Origin: Akkermansia muciniphila
Lineage (GTDB): Bacteria; Verrucomicrobiota; Verrucomicrobiia; Verrucomicrobiales; Akkermansiaceae
Assembly: GCA_945874895.1 (NCBI GenBank)
Contig: CAMCIC010000009.1
Span: 1-64,000 of the forward strand
Reading direction: 5' to 3'
DNA length: 64,000 nucleotides
Shown: piece after piece, positions 24,327 through 34,089 of the stretch
How the letters are laid out: the number at the start of each line of letters is the position of its first letter
Numbering within the stretch: the stretch's first letter is position 1
Program-made: the position numbers and the translations under genes
Notes under the pieces: generated by a model
Seen by the model: only the letters and a program-made list of their open reading frames with translations
What the model was told of the DNA's origin: nothing
Database searches by the model: none

Positions 24327-25274
24327 ATGTCCAAACTTCCCGTCATCATCGGAGGCACCATTGCCATTGACAATGTCATCACCCCGCAAGCCGAAGCCAA
24401 GGAGCTCCTTGGTGGATCGGCTTCCTACGCCGCCTTGGCCGCCGCGTATTTCACCAGCCCCGTGCATCTCGTCGGCATCATCGGTCACGATTACCCGCAG
24501 CGTCATTTGGAAATGCTGGAAGACCACGGCGTGACCCTGCACGGTGTCGAGCGCTCCGAAGGCGAATCTTTCACCTGGACGGGCGAATATCATGCCAACA
24601 TGAACGACCGCACCACGCACCGCGTGGGTCTGAATGTGTTGGAAAACTGGCAGGTCAAGGTTCCAGCGGAAATTGCTACTACGTCCATCGTAGTTCTCGC
24701 CAACATGTCGCCGGACAACCAATTGCAAATGCTCGCCGGTTGCACCGCATCGCCGCGTTTTGTCATTGCCGATACGATGGACCTGTGGATCAACATCGCC
24801 AACGAGCGCTTGCATGACGTGCTCCGTGAGCTGGACCTGTTTGTCATCAATGAGGGTGAGGCGCGCGAATTCGCCGGCACCTCGAACCTGATTCTCGCCG
24901 GTCAGCGCTTGTTGGCAAAAGGTCCGCGCAACGTCATCATCAAGCTTGGTGAGTTTGGGGCGATGCTGTTCACCGGTCAGGCGGCAGGCTGGCAGGTCGG
25001 GCCGGAGACCTTCTTTCGTTCCGCGGCCTTCCCCTTGCACGAAGTGGCCGATCCCACTGGCGCAGGTGATACCTTCCTCGGCGCCTTGGCGGGCTATCTG
25101 GCATCGCTCGGGAAAACCTCATTCAGTTTTGCCGATATCCGCCAGGCCGTGATCAAAGGCTCCATCCTTGCCTCCTTCACCTGTGAGGAGTTTTCCACAC
25201 GCAAACTGCAATCCCTGAGTCACGAAGAAATTCGCGAACGCGAGCATTTGTTCAAGGACCTCACGGGATGGTGA
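24327..25274 (+). CDS. PfkB-family carbohydrate kinase
   Basis: The 315-residue kinase has the ribokinase fold. GGSASYAALAAAYF near residue 30 is the first family signature, and EVADPTGAGDTFLGALAGYL (about 235) is the second, with the anion hole and catalytic Asp. NEGEAREF is the usual motif in the nucleotide-side helix. It should phosphorylate a sugar, polyol or nucleoside; the sequence does not say which. It is the second gene of a pair with the IMPase gene. An inverted repeat downstream at 25317-25361 may end the transcript. Confidence 0.9.
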   Translation: MSKLPVIIGGTIAIDNVITPQAEAKELLGGSASYAALAAAYFTSPVHLVGIIGHDYPQRHLEMLEDHGVTLHGVERSEGESFTWTGEYHANMNDRTTHRVGLNVLENWQVKVPAEIATTSIVVLANMSPDNQLQMLAGCTASPRFVIADTMDLWINIANERLHDVLRELDLFVINEGEAREFAGTSNLILAGQRLLAKGPRNVIIKLGEFGAMLFTGQAAGWQVGPETFFRSAAFPLHEVADPTGAGDTFLGALAGYLASLGKTSFSFADIRQAVIKGSILASFTCEEFSTRKLQSLSHEEIREREHLFKDLTGW

Positions 25275-25316
25275 ATGGCAACACGCAGCTGTGTTTTATC
25301 GAGGGAATGGGCGCGG

Positions 25317-25361
25317 TGCCTTTGTTCAGGATGAAAGGTCTCCATAGAGCAAACAAAGGCA
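25317..25361. terminator. Inverted repeat downstream of the PfkB gene
   Basis: TGCCTTTGTT (25317-25326) is perfectly repeated in inverse as AACAAAGGCA (25352-25361), with a 25-base spacer. It lies 43 bases after the kinase stop. No T-run follows, so it may be a terminator, an mRNA-stabilising stem or a protein site. Confidence 0.3.
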
Positions 25362-25506
25362 TTCCGCTCTTACTGGGCATCAGGGAAAAATGAGTTACAT
25401 CCTCTTCGGCGCTTCGTCTTTTTCCCACGATTTCCTTTCGCATCGAATGATTTTTTTGATTGATGGTTGATGCTGTGAAGAGCAGGATGGCAGTGAAAGA
25501 ACCATA

Positions 25507-28500
25507 ATGAACCAAACCGATATCAGCCCAGGTGAGATTGCCTTGATGGGACCTTGGTCACGGGAGAAAGAACCCAGCGGGTTTACTCTCGTGATCACTC
25601 TGTCGTTGTTGGTCTTGCTGACCTTGATTGCGCTCGGCATGCTTGGATTGAGCAGCGTGACCTTGCGCCAGACTAGCGCCCAGAGCGCGCAATCGATCGC
25701 GCGGTCCAACGCCCGAATGGCGCTGATGCTGGCCTTAGGCGAATTGCAAAAAGCCACAGGTGCGGACCAACGCGTGACGTTCTCATCTGCTGCATCCGGC
25801 ACCACCGAGCCCGCTCAACCGCATTGGACGGGAGTGGCCCAAGTCAATCCCACGACTCTCAACGCGGAACCGAAAAATACTCCGATGCAATGGCTGGTCA
25901 GTGGAACCAACCCCAAGCCCGCCATCAATCTCACCTTTTCACCTTCCTCCACACAAGGCAACGCGCTCAAGTTAGGCTCTTTTCTTAGTGCTCCCAATAC
26001 TTCACGCGATCTCCTCGCGCCTGTCATGACCATTGCCCAGGGAAGCAATACTGGGCGATATGCTTGGTGGATTGCCGATGAGGGAACGAAAGCTCGCGTC
26101 GACGTGGCGCGACCAAAAACGAGTGCTGCGAGTGAGCGGGAGCGACTGGCGCAGTCACAATCACCCCTCGAGGCAGGGTGGACCAGCCTGGGCAACAACT
26201 GGCTTCCATTTGCGCCACAAGGGGCTCTGGACAAAACGACTCTGATTTCCTTGCCCACCGTCTCGCTGGTCGCCGCCAAGCCTGGTCTAGAGCGTGAGTA
26301 TTTTCACGATATTACCACAGGCGGGATGGGACTACCCGTCAATGTGGTCAATGGTGGCATGAAGGCCGACCTCTCGCTGATCTTCGATCGCTCGCAAGTC
26401 AACAAAAGGTATGGCGATCGTTATTTCGGTGCTACTCCCTCGGCTCTGACATGGAATGGAGCGCCCATTTACAGTTTCACGACTTCCGCTCCTGCAAAGT
26501 TCTATCTGAGCGATGGCATCAGTCGCAATGGAAGCTTAGCCACGGGGCCAAACTGGGGCAATCTCTGGAACTACGCCACGCTATGGCAAAATGTCACGGG
26601 TCAACAAATCCCCCTCATTGGTGGCCACCCGCTGGTCGAGTCAGATCTTCGCTTCAAAAACTGGCTCCCCTATACCAATCACAATCAGGGAAGTTTCATG
26701 CGGGATGTTCAGCAAACCAATAGCCCTGTGGCTCCGGTATTGTCGATGTTTCAAATCGGATTCCGCTTGAACTCCGAACTGGTTCCCCCCACCAATCCCT
26801 CATCAACCGCAGAATTTTATCGAGCACAAGTTGGCATTCAACCCGTGGTAGGTTTGTGGAATCCTTACAATATTACGATTCGATCGTCTTCTTACCGGTT
26901 TGACTGGGCACTCTATCCGTATCTTCGTTTCAATTACGCACGCCCCACGGGGAATGGCACCTTCACCGATGGACGCCTCACGAGGCTCTGGCTGCGCGAG
27001 GAATGGACCAGCGGGAGCAGCGTGATTCCGACACCTACAGACAGTGCGGGTGGTCGCTGGCTTCAACTCGAAACACCTGCCATCGACCTCCAACCAGGAG
27101 AGTTCCGGCTCTTTTCCGTGGTGGATCGCATTCGCGTCCGGGCGGGCGAAACCTACACACTCAAGCCGGGGTGGAGCGAGAAAGGAGCATTCATCGTCGA
27201 TCTAAAGGATGATGCCGGAAATACCCGAATCGTTCCCAAAGGCTACCGGGCCTGGTTTGGTGCCATCGTTTTGCAGGACACTCAGAGCACGGAAGTAAAA
27301 AGCAAGTTCCCCACGCTCAATCTCACAACATCGGCTTCCACATGGTTCACTCTCAAGTCAGGCAATAGCGTGCTGTTGCGCTCTAACGAACTCTGGAATG
27401 GAGGCAACGATCCCTCCATTAACACGGCCTTTCTCGTGCCGGAGCCTGTCATTTCTGGATCAGACGGCGGCCTGAATACGACAAAAACGACTTATCTGAT
27501 CGAGGACCTCGCCGGTGATAGAGTCACTCCTAATATCGCGACATGGTCTTTTTTCAGTCGCACCACCAATCAGATCGAAGCACCCGATGTGAACCAACGC
27601 CTGCGCGGTTGGGTGGATGCCAATCCACGTGCACTCGTTACGAATTCCCTCTGGGACGGTTCGAGAGTGAGCAATGCGGGAGAACGCAGTGGATGGCATA
27701 CGACCTCACCTTTCATCGGTGCATGGAACGCGCCGGGACGCCCGCGTGTGGTGGGCGATGGCATAGGCGGCAATCGCGGACTGCTCGCGGAAGGAGGCAG
27801 CAATATTACGGAACCGGAGGTCAATCGTGCGGGTGGGCGCTATCAAGGATTCGGTGGTTCTTCGAACACCTTAGCAGGCGGAAAAACCAATGTGGTGATC
27901 TATGATGTGCCACGCTCACCCTTGGTATCGATCGGACAATTCCAGCACGCCCAACTCGCGCGCTACAATTTCGAGCCAGGCTTTGTGGTAGGAAATTCCT
28001 ACGCCAATCCCCGCATCCCGCTGCGCTCCACCAGCAATCCGAATTTCAACGGCATCAGCGGATTCAATGTGACCGACGTATCGTTTGACGTGAATCGAAA
28101 ACTCTGGGACGGCTACTTTTTTTCGACCATGGCTCTCGATTATGTCAACGGATCCGGTAGCTCATGGGATCGGGTTTTTGACAGCAAAAAACTGCAATCG
28201 GGAGCTGCCACGTTGCCGAATCCACGTATGGTTTTTTCGCCTGACCTGAGCGATACCACGATTGATAAAATTCTCACCGATGCCGGCGATCGAGCACCCG
28301 AAGCCATTGCCGCACGCATCATGGTCAAAGGTGCGTTTAACATCAATTCGACTTCGAAAAATGCATGGAAGACTTTGCTCGCATCGATGGGCGCCTCACA
28401 ACTCCCCGTCCTTCAGCCCCAGACGGGCGTTGTGACGTGGCAAAATCCCGCCAGTGCACGCTTCAATCGCTTCGGGCACTCCCTCACCAACTTGCCTTAC

Positions 28501-29100
28501 CAACAGGGGGCATCCGGAGATAGCGACGCCTTTTGGCAAGGTTGGCGCGGACTATCCGATACGGAAATCGATCGGCTGGCTCAGGAGATCGTGACCGAGG
28601 TGAAAGCGCGTGGACCGTTTCGATCACTGGCTGAATTTGTCAATCGTCATCCACAGAGCAGCAATGTGGCGCATCAACAAAAAGGCGCCTTGCAAGCCGC
28701 TCTCGATCGCACAGTGAATGCCAATTTGCCGAACTCTGTGGGCAAACCGGCCGTGCAACCTCAAGGAAGTCAGTTCTCTAACGCGACCAGCAATGAAAAC
28801 ACCGCTGCGGGCAGCGCGTCCTATGTCTTACAGGGAGATGTTCTGCAATCACTCGCTCCGATCCTGCAAGCACGCTCGGATTATTTCAAAATCCGTGCCT
28901 GTGGGGAGGCCTTGGACGCGAGCGGCAAGGTCATCGCCCGCGCCTGGTGCGAGGGCATGGTGCAACGCATGGCGGGCTACATCGACTCGCGTGACTCCAG
29001 TTTCCGTATCCCTACCGAGCTCACGGTCCCCGCAAACCGCGTCTTTGGGCGTCGCTATGAAATGGTCTCTTTCCGCTGGCTCCATCAATCCGAAATCTGA
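25507..29100 (+). CDS. Very large pilin-like protein (type IV pilin N-terminus, GspK-like features)
   Basis: The 1197-residue protein starts with a prepilin-type leader: Gly25 precedes FTLVITLSLLVLLTLIALGMLGL, a cleavable hydrophobic helix. The position-5 Glu of normal pilins is Ile here, as in minor pilins of the GspK/PilX type. A second ATG at 25546 would give a shorter, more typical 12-residue leader. After ARSNARMALMLALGELQKAT comes about 1100 residues of beta-rich sequence. Near the C-terminus, GPFRSLAEFVNR resembles the hairpin-helix of GspK. Proteins of this kind recur in Verrucomicrobiota, and it may be related to the Verru_Chthon cassette protein A family, but its B, C and D partners are not next to it. 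Function is unknown; a surface or secretion-tip role is possible. Confidence 0.7.
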   Translation: MNQTDISPGEIALMGPWSREKEPSGFTLVITLSLLVLLTLIALGMLGLSSVTLRQTSAQSAQSIARSNARMALMLALGELQKATGADQRVTFSSAASGTTEPAQPHWTGVAQVNPTTLNAEPKNTPMQWLVSGTNPKPAINLTFSPSSTQGNALKLGSFLSAPNTSRDLLAPVMTIAQGSNTGRYAWWIADEGTKARVDVARPKTSAASERERLAQSQSPLEAGWTSLGNNWLPFAPQGALDKTTLISLPTVSLVAAKPGLEREYFHDITTGGMGLPVNVVNGGMKADLSLIFDRSQVNKRYGDRYFGATPSALTWNGAPIYSFTTSAPAKFYLSDGISRNGSLATGPNWGNLWNYATLWQNVTGQQIPLIGGHPLVESDLRFKNWLPYTNHNQGSFMRDVQQTNSPVAPVLSMFQIGFRLNSELVPPTNPSSTAEFYRAQVGIQPVVGLWNPYNITIRSSSYRFDWALYPYLRFNYARPTGNGTFTDGRLTRLWLREEWTSGSSVIPTPTDSAGGRWLQLETPAIDLQPGEFRLFSVVDRIRVRAGETYTLKPGWSEKGAFIVDLKDDAGNTRIVPKGYRAWFGAIVLQDTQSTEVKSKFPTLNLTTSASTWFTLKSGNSVLLRSNELWNGGNDPSINTAFLVPEPVISGSDGGLNTTKTTYLIEDLAGDRVTPNIATWSFFSRTTNQIEAPDVNQRLRGWVDANPRALVTNSLWDGSRVSNAGERSGWHTTSPFIGAWNAPGRPRVVGDGIGGNRGLLAEGGSNITEPEVNRAGGRYQGFGGSSNTLAGGKTNVVIYDVPRSPLVSIGQFQHAQLARYNFEPGFVVGNSYANPRIPLRSTSNPNFNGISGFNVTDVSFDVNRKLWDGYFFSTMALDYVNGSGSSWDRVFDSKKLQSGAATLPNPRMVFSPDLSDTTIDKILTDAGDRAPEAIAARIMVKGAFNINSTSKNAWKTLLASMGASQLPVLQPQTGVVTWQNPASARFNRFGHSLTNLPYQQGASGDSDAFWQGWRGLSDTEIDRLAQEIVTEVKARGPFRSLAEFVNRHPQSSNVAHQQKGALQAALDRTVNANLPNSVGKPAVQPQGSQFSNATSNENTAAGSASYVLQGDVLQSLAPILQARSDYFKIRACGEALDASGKVIARAWCEGMVQRMAGYIDSRDSSFRIPTELTVPANRVFGRRYEMVSFRWLHQSEI

Positions 29101-29111
29101 CGACTTCGTTC

Positions 29112-29804
29112 ATGAAATTCATTTTTTTTCTTTTTCTCGCTCTGCTGACGCCACAGGCCTGGTCTCAGGAGGCGACGGTTCAAACTGAGATTGTCACGAT
29201 AGCATTGGACGAATCCGTCAATGAGTTGTATTTTTACAATGGCAATGATTTTTCGCTCCTTCAGGCCAACCCCACGGGACTGGGGGAACCACTGCGCTAT
29301 CGGGGTCCGCAACGTTTCATTCTGCGCAAATCCAAGGAAGAGTTTGCTGCGAAACCTCCGCTGCCTGCGCCCGTGGCCGCGGTGGATCTGCCGATGAACT
29401 GCGAGCGCGTTTTGCTCGCTTGTCTCAAATCAGGCGACGCCCCGGTGAAGCTGGTCGCTTACGATATCGGCAAAGCACGCATCGATGCCGGGGACTATCG
29501 ATTTTTCAATTTCTCACATTCCACGGTATCCGTGATCTTGGGCGAGCGCAAGTTTGCCATCAAGCCAGGACAGGAATCCTTGATCTCCGATGTCTCATGG
29601 AAGAAGGAAGTCAGTGAGCTCGACATCGCCATGGCGATCATGAAGGAGAATGAAATGAAAGCAGTCTATTCCGCGCAATGGGGCAATCGTCCGGGCAGAC
29701 GCAACTACATTTTCTTGTTCGACGGTCCACAGGACTACAAGCCGATCCGCATCTGCAGGTTTTTCGACGTTCCCCCCGTGGAACCTGAAAAGCCCAGACC
29801 ATGA
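29112..29804 (+). CDS. Secreted hypothetical protein paired with the large pilin-like protein
   Basis: I do not recognise the family. The 230-residue protein has a clear signal peptide (MKFIFFLFLALLTPQAWSQ), then a beta-rich body, for example NELYFYNGNDFSLLQ, ERVLLACLKSG, YRFFNFSHSTVSVILGERKF and KAVYSAQWGNRPGRRNYIFL, and a Pro-rich end. It begins 11 bases after the stop of the pilin-like gene, so the two are one operon. The likely job is in the periplasm or cell surface together with that protein. Confidence 0.75.
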   Translation: MKFIFFLFLALLTPQAWSQEATVQTEIVTIALDESVNELYFYNGNDFSLLQANPTGLGEPLRYRGPQRFILRKSKEEFAAKPPLPAPVAAVDLPMNCERVLLACLKSGDAPVKLVAYDIGKARIDAGDYRFFNFSHSTVSVILGERKFAIKPGQESLISDVSWKKEVSELDIAMAIMKENEMKAVYSAQWGNRPGRRNYIFLFDGPQDYKPIRICRFFDVPPVEPEKPRP

Positions 29805-29852
29805 GGCACGCCGGACCCGAAAAGGCCTATGCCCTCGGTCATCTGGCATGGT

Positions 29853-30848
29853 CTACAAAATCAACATGCAGTCGCCGTAGCTGTAGAAGCGGTATTCCTG
29901 CTCTACGGCTTGGCGATAGGCTTCAAGAATGAGCTCGCGGGACGCCATCGCACTCACCAGCATGAGTAAGGTGCTCTGGGGGAGATGGAAATTGGTGAGT
30001 AGGGCATCGACCGCACGGAATTGATAAGGCGGGTAGAGAAAAATATCGGTGCTGCCGCTCTGATTTCCCGCCGCGATGCGCTCTCCTGCTACCGCTGTTT
30101 TTGCGAGGTGCTCGAGCACGCGAGTGACGGTGGTGCCGATCGCTACCACGCGACTTGCGGCATTGATGGCAGCGGTGGTTTCGGCATGGACGTGGTAGTT
30201 CTCCGAATGCATGTCGTGCTCTTCGGGTCGATCGGCTTTTACGGGGCGGAAGGTGCCGACTCCAACGTGCAGGGTGAGGAAGGTATGGGGTAGCGTCTCT
30301 AACAGTTCCGGGGTGAAATGCAGACCGGCGGTGGGAGCGGCGATGGCGCCCTCGTTCTTGGCGTAAACCGTCTGATAGCGCTCGCGGTCCTCCACCTCGT
30401 CCTCGCGGTTCATGTAGTGGGGCAGGGCCAGGTGGCCGTGTTTGTGTAGATCCAGCTCGCGATCCCATTCGATCAAGCGGTCGCCATTATCAAAAACTTC
30501 CACTACGGTGCCGATCGCATCTGCCACCTGCACGGTAGCTCCGACTCGCATTTTTTTGCCGGGCTTTACCAAACAACGCCACAGCGTGGGACTGCTGCGG
30601 TCGAGGCAGAGCAACTCAGTCTTGTGATCGTTCGAATACAACCTCGCAGGAATGACCTTGGTATCGTTGAGAATGATGAGGTCATCGGGTCGAATGTATT
30701 CAGGGAAATTCCGAAACATGCGGTGTTCGATCAAACCGCTCTGGCGATGCACCACCATCATGCGTGATGCGGAGCGGTCGGCGAGCGGGCGGGAGGCGAT
30801 TCGTTCCTCCGGCAGGTGATAGTCGAAATCAACGGTGCGCAAACTCAT
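29853..30848 (-). CDS. queA: S-adenosylmethionine:tRNA ribosyltransferase-isomerase
   Basis: The 331-residue enzyme adds the epoxycyclopentanediol group to 7-aminomethyl-7-deazaguanine in tRNA, the step before queuosine. Recognisable blocks are DFDYHLPEERIASRPL at the N-terminus, NDTKVIPARL, PTAGLHFTPELL, GVGTFRPV and TNFHLPQSTLLMLVSA. Length and end (FYSYGDCMLIL) are standard. It converges with the pilin-associated gene and diverges from the MFS transporter gene. QueF of the same pathway is 31 kb away at 61.9 kb. Confidence 0.96.
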   Translation of the reverse strand: MSLRTVDFDYHLPEERIASRPLADRSASRMMVVHRQSGLIEHRMFRNFPEYIRPDDLIILNDTKVIPARLYSNDHKTELLCLDRSSPTLWRCLVKPGKKMRVGATVQVADAIGTVVEVFDNGDRLIEWDRELDLHKHGHLALPHYMNREDEVEDRERYQTVYAKNEGAIAAPTAGLHFTPELLETLPHTFLTLHVGVGTFRPVKADRPEEHDMHSENYHVHAETTAAINAASRVVAIGTTVTRVLEHLAKTAVAGERIAAGNQSGSTDIFLYPPYQFRAVDALLTNFHLPQSTLLMLVSAMASRELILEAYRQAVEQEYRFYSYGDCMLIL

Positions 30849-30949
30849 GGGCGTAACAAAGAAGAGAGATGCGCGCTTGGCAAATCAATTTCTGGACTTT
30901 GTGAATTCCGTGATTGCGCCTGCCAGTCCCTTGTTTTAGAAGTCCACCC

Positions 30950-32275
30950 ATGACCGAAACCGATGTTCGTTCCCGCTATGTGCGTATTTCGCTGATGATG
31001 TTCCTACAGTTTTTCACATGGGGCTCGTGGTTCTCGACTCTTTTCATGATCTTGGGGAAACATGATCTCGCATCGATTATTGGAAAATCCTACGGTACGG
31101 CTCCGATTGCGGCGATGGTGGCGCCCTTATTTCTCGGTTTGATTGCGGACCGGTTTTTTTCCTCGGAGCGTCTTATGGGAGTGATGTTTCTCATCGGTGG
31201 ATTGCTGATGCAAATGGTGCCCAGTGCCATCGCCGCAGGGAATGCCTCGTTGGTGGTGACCTTGTTTACGGGGCACATGCTTTGCTACATGCCCACGCTG
31301 GGGCTGGGCAATACCATCGCGTTTTCCCATTTGCCGCGTGACATTTTTCCGAAAACCCGCGTGTGGGGAACGATTGGTTGGATCACTGCCGGATTGGTGG
31401 CTGGTTTTTTGGGTTGGTCAGATAGCCTTCATCTATTTCGCATGGCGGGCATCTCGGCGCTGCTGTTAGGTTTGTTTTGCTTCATGCTACCGCACACGCC
31501 GCCACCATCTCAAGACAAGCCGGTGGACTTGCGCGCGCTGTTCATGGTGGACGCCTTCCGCCTACTTGCTAAGCCTGCGTTTTTCGTCTTTATGCTTTGC
31601 TCGATGCTGATCTGCATCCCCTTGGCCTACTATTTTAATAGTACTTCAGGTTTTCTCTCCAACATGGGCTTCCAGCAACCTGCTTCCGCGATGACCATTG
31701 GCCAGATGTCGGAGATTTTCTTCATGCTGCTGGTCCCTTTCTTTTTCCGTAAGCTAGGAGTGAAATGGATGATCATCGTAGCGATGCTCTGCTGGGTCAT
31801 GCGCTATGCGTTGTTCGCTTACGGCGCAACGCAGCAATCGGTCTTGATGATTTTTGCGGCGATCGCCCTGCATGGCATCTGCTACGATTTCTTTTTTGTC
31901 ACGGGCTTCATGTATGCCGACCGCGTAGCCCCAGAAGCCATTCGTGGCCAAACGCAAAGCATGCTGGTGTTTTTCACGCAGGGCGTGGGCATGTTCATCG
32001 GGTATGATTGGGCGGCGAAAAAATTTGCCGTGGTGCAGCCCGCTTCCGATGCGTTGGGTGCCGCCATTGCTGCCGAAAATCCGGTGGAAAAAATGACCTA
32101 CGCGCAAAAACTGGCTCAGATGTTTGCCGCGGAAATGCCGCATGTGGATCACGCCATCTGGACAAAAGCCGCAGGCTTATGGCAATCCTACTGGCTGTTT
32201 CCCGCCCTGTTGGCGGGAGCGATCGCGATCCTTTTCTTTTCAGCGTTCTGGGATCGATCGAAGTCAGAGGAGTGA
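30950..32275 (+). CDS. MFS transporter, nucleoside:H+ symporter (NupG/XapB) family
   Basis: The 441-residue protein has about 12 membrane spans. The N-terminus (RISLMMFLQFFTWGSWFSTL) and the motifs HMLCYMPTLGLGNTIAF, RVWGTIGWITAGL and GICYDFFFVTGFMYAD are those of NupG-like nucleoside permeases. Between spans 11 and 12 there is an inserted amphipathic stretch (about 375-410) with many Ala and Glu. It probably imports nucleosides with protons across the inner membrane, though other small substrates are possible. The ATG at 30950 is chosen for the standard N-terminus; 30914 would add 12 residues. Confidence 0.85.
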   Translation: MTETDVRSRYVRISLMMFLQFFTWGSWFSTLFMILGKHDLASIIGKSYGTAPIAAMVAPLFLGLIADRFFSSERLMGVMFLIGGLLMQMVPSAIAAGNASLVVTLFTGHMLCYMPTLGLGNTIAFSHLPRDIFPKTRVWGTIGWITAGLVAGFLGWSDSLHLFRMAGISALLLGLFCFMLPHTPPPSQDKPVDLRALFMVDAFRLLAKPAFFVFMLCSMLICIPLAYYFNSTSGFLSNMGFQQPASAMTIGQMSEIFFMLLVPFFFRKLGVKWMIIVAMLCWVMRYALFAYGATQQSVLMIFAAIALHGICYDFFFVTGFMYADRVAPEAIRGQTQSMLVFFTQGVGMFIGYDWAAKKFAVVQPASDALGAAIAAENPVEKMTYAQKLAQMFAAEMPHVDHAIWTKAAGLWQSYWLFPALLAGAIAILFFSAFWDRSKSEE

Positions 32276-32332
32276 GAAATTTTCCCTTCGTTTCGAATCG
32301 ACGCCGATGCGGGAAAACGGCATGTTCCTGTC

Positions 32333-32941
32333 ATGGAACTTATGGATCAGTTGGGGGTGGCCTTTGGTTTGGCGACACTGGCAGGTTTGAATTTGTATCT
32401 CACCGTCGCCCTGGTGGGCTTGGCCATTCGATGGCACTGGATTTCGTTATCGGGCGCCTATGAACACCTCGCAGTGTTGGGAAATCCGTGGATTCTCGGC
32501 GTGGCCGGCGCCTTATTTGCGATCGAATTTATCGCTGATAAGGTGCCTTGGGTCGATAGCACTTGGGATGCGGTGCATACCCTTATCCGTCCGGCGGGTG
32601 CGATTTTGTTGGCGTTGACTGCGATGGGAGATCTCCATCCGGTGATGACAGTGATCGCCGCTCTGTGTGCGGGGACAGCGGCTCTCACGACCCATGGCAC
32701 GAAGGCCAGCGCACGATTGGTGATGAATGCCTCGCCCGAGCCGGTTTCGAACACGGTTGCCAGCCTCACAGAGGACAGCTTGGTGGTGGGCGGCATCGCT
32801 CTGATTTCCGCTGCCCCGCTCGTCGCCCTCGTGGTGTTCGTGGTTCTGGTCATTTTCTGCCTGATGCTGACGCGTTGGCTGTGGAAAAAAGTTTCCGGTC
32901 TGCGTGGGAAACGTCGAAGCATGGCAGGAGGTGGGGCATGA
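32333..32941 (+). CDS. DUF4126 family membrane protein
   Basis: The 202-residue protein has four to five membrane spans and matches the DUF4126 family by its glycine-rich first helix (GLATLAGLNLYLTVALVGLA), FIADKVPWVDSTWDAVHT, and the SARLVMNASPEPVSN segment. No function is known. Its stop overlaps the start of the ROK kinase gene (ATGA), so the two are translationally coupled. An alternative start is the in-frame ATG at 32342. Confidence 0.8.
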   Translation: MELMDQLGVAFGLATLAGLNLYLTVALVGLAIRWHWISLSGAYEHLAVLGNPWILGVAGALFAIEFIADKVPWVDSTWDAVHTLIRPAGAILLALTAMGDLHPVMTVIAALCAGTAALTTHGTKASARLVMNASPEPVSNTVASLTEDSLVVGGIALISAAPLVALVVFVVLVIFCLMLTRWLWKKVSGLRGKRRSMAGGGA

Positions 32942-33816
32942 GTGGAAGGATTGCGGCGATGGAATTGGGCGGCACGAAAACCGTGGTCGCAGTGGCTGAT
33001 GCCGATGGGGTTCTTTGTGAGGAATACCGCTTCCCCACCACTACTCCAAAGGAGACCATGAACATCGCCGTTTCGTGGTGGCGCGCGCGCGGGGAGGTGG
33101 CGCGCTTGGGCATTGCCAGCTTCGGTCCTCTGCGGGTAGATCCTCAGGCGGCGGACTTCGGTACTTTTTTGCGCACACCCAAAGAATCCTGGCAGGGCTT
33201 TTCCTTTGCATCGTATTTTCACAATCATCTTCCCGGTGTGCCTTGGTTTCTTGATACGGATGTGCAGGCGGCCTTGTTGGCGGAAATGACGTATGGCGCG
33301 GCACGCGGTTTGAGCGATGTGTTGTATCTGACGGTGGGCACGGGAATCGGCGCGGGTCTTGCCTGTGGCGGTCGCTTGGTGCACGGCACCCTGCATCCGG
33401 AAATGGGGCATTGGCTGGTGCGTCGTCATGCCGATGATTCCTTCGTGGGTCTTTGTCCGTTTCATCGCGATTGCTGGGAAGGGCTGGCCAGTGGTCCGGC
33501 CATGTGGCAACGCTGGGGAGCAGCGGCGCATACGCTGCCCATGGATCATCCCGCCTGGGACATGGAGGCGTTTTATCTGGCGCAGGGCTTGTATACGGCT
33601 TGCGCCATGGTGTCGCCGCAGCGGTTGATCTTGGGCGGCGGAGTCTCCCAAGCTACCGGATTATTGGACAAAGTGTCGATGTGGATGGATCGTTTCAGTC
33701 AGGGATATTTTGAATCGCTCGGCGCACGGGTCGTCGCTCCCGCCCTCGGTCAGCAAGCTGGAATCACAGGCGCCATCGAACTGGCCCTGCGCGGAGATAA
33801 GAAGCTGCCATCTTAG
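32938..33816 (+). CDS. ROK-family fructokinase
   Basis: This 292-residue sugar kinase begins with the phosphate-binding loop AMELGGTKT. The catalytic Asp is in FLDTDVQAALLAE. The ROK signature VGTGIGAGLACGGRLV leads to HPEMGHWLV and a zinc site, with CPFHRDCWEGLASGPA giving the H-C-H-C type ligands of YdhR/GmuE fructokinases. AGGAGGT at 32926-32932, 5 bases before the ATG, is a strong Shine-Dalgarno site, and the start overlaps the DUF4126 stop. A longer in-frame reading from 32563 runs through the DUF4126 gene and is not credible. It likely makes fructose-6-phosphate. Confidence 0.92.
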   Translation: MSGRIAAMELGGTKTVVAVADADGVLCEEYRFPTTTPKETMNIAVSWWRARGEVARLGIASFGPLRVDPQAADFGTFLRTPKESWQGFSFASYFHNHLPGVPWFLDTDVQAALLAEMTYGAARGLSDVLYLTVGTGIGAGLACGGRLVHGTLHPEMGHWLVRRHADDSFVGLCPFHRDCWEGLASGPAMWQRWGAAAHTLPMDHPAWDMEAFYLAQGLYTACAMVSPQRLILGGGVSQATGLLDKVSMWMDRFSQGYFESLGARVVAPALGQQAGITGAIELALRGDKKLPS

Positions 33817-34089
33817 GGGTCAGTCCTCGCGTCGTAACATTTTTATGCGGAAAATTCCATTTTGGGGGCAGTGGATGTGGTGTTCAGGTTTTGATGAGAT
33901 GCTGTGTTGACACGGTGAAGTTCGAGTGTTTTCTCCGCCTGAAGTTTCGATGAAAGGTCCCCGCCTTGGGAAAGGCAGCACGGCAGTATGCCGCAGGCAT
34001 GCGTAAAGCACGACGGCACGACGCCTTCGCTCGTTCGATCGATTGACTTCTTTGAAAGAATGATTCGGTCCCGCCGTAGTGCTGAGAAT

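Noticed and set aside
32458-33651. 397-codon minus-strand frame over DUF4126 and the ROK kinase
   Set aside because: Both plus-strand genes are clearly coding with overlapping start/stop and a strong ribosome binding site.
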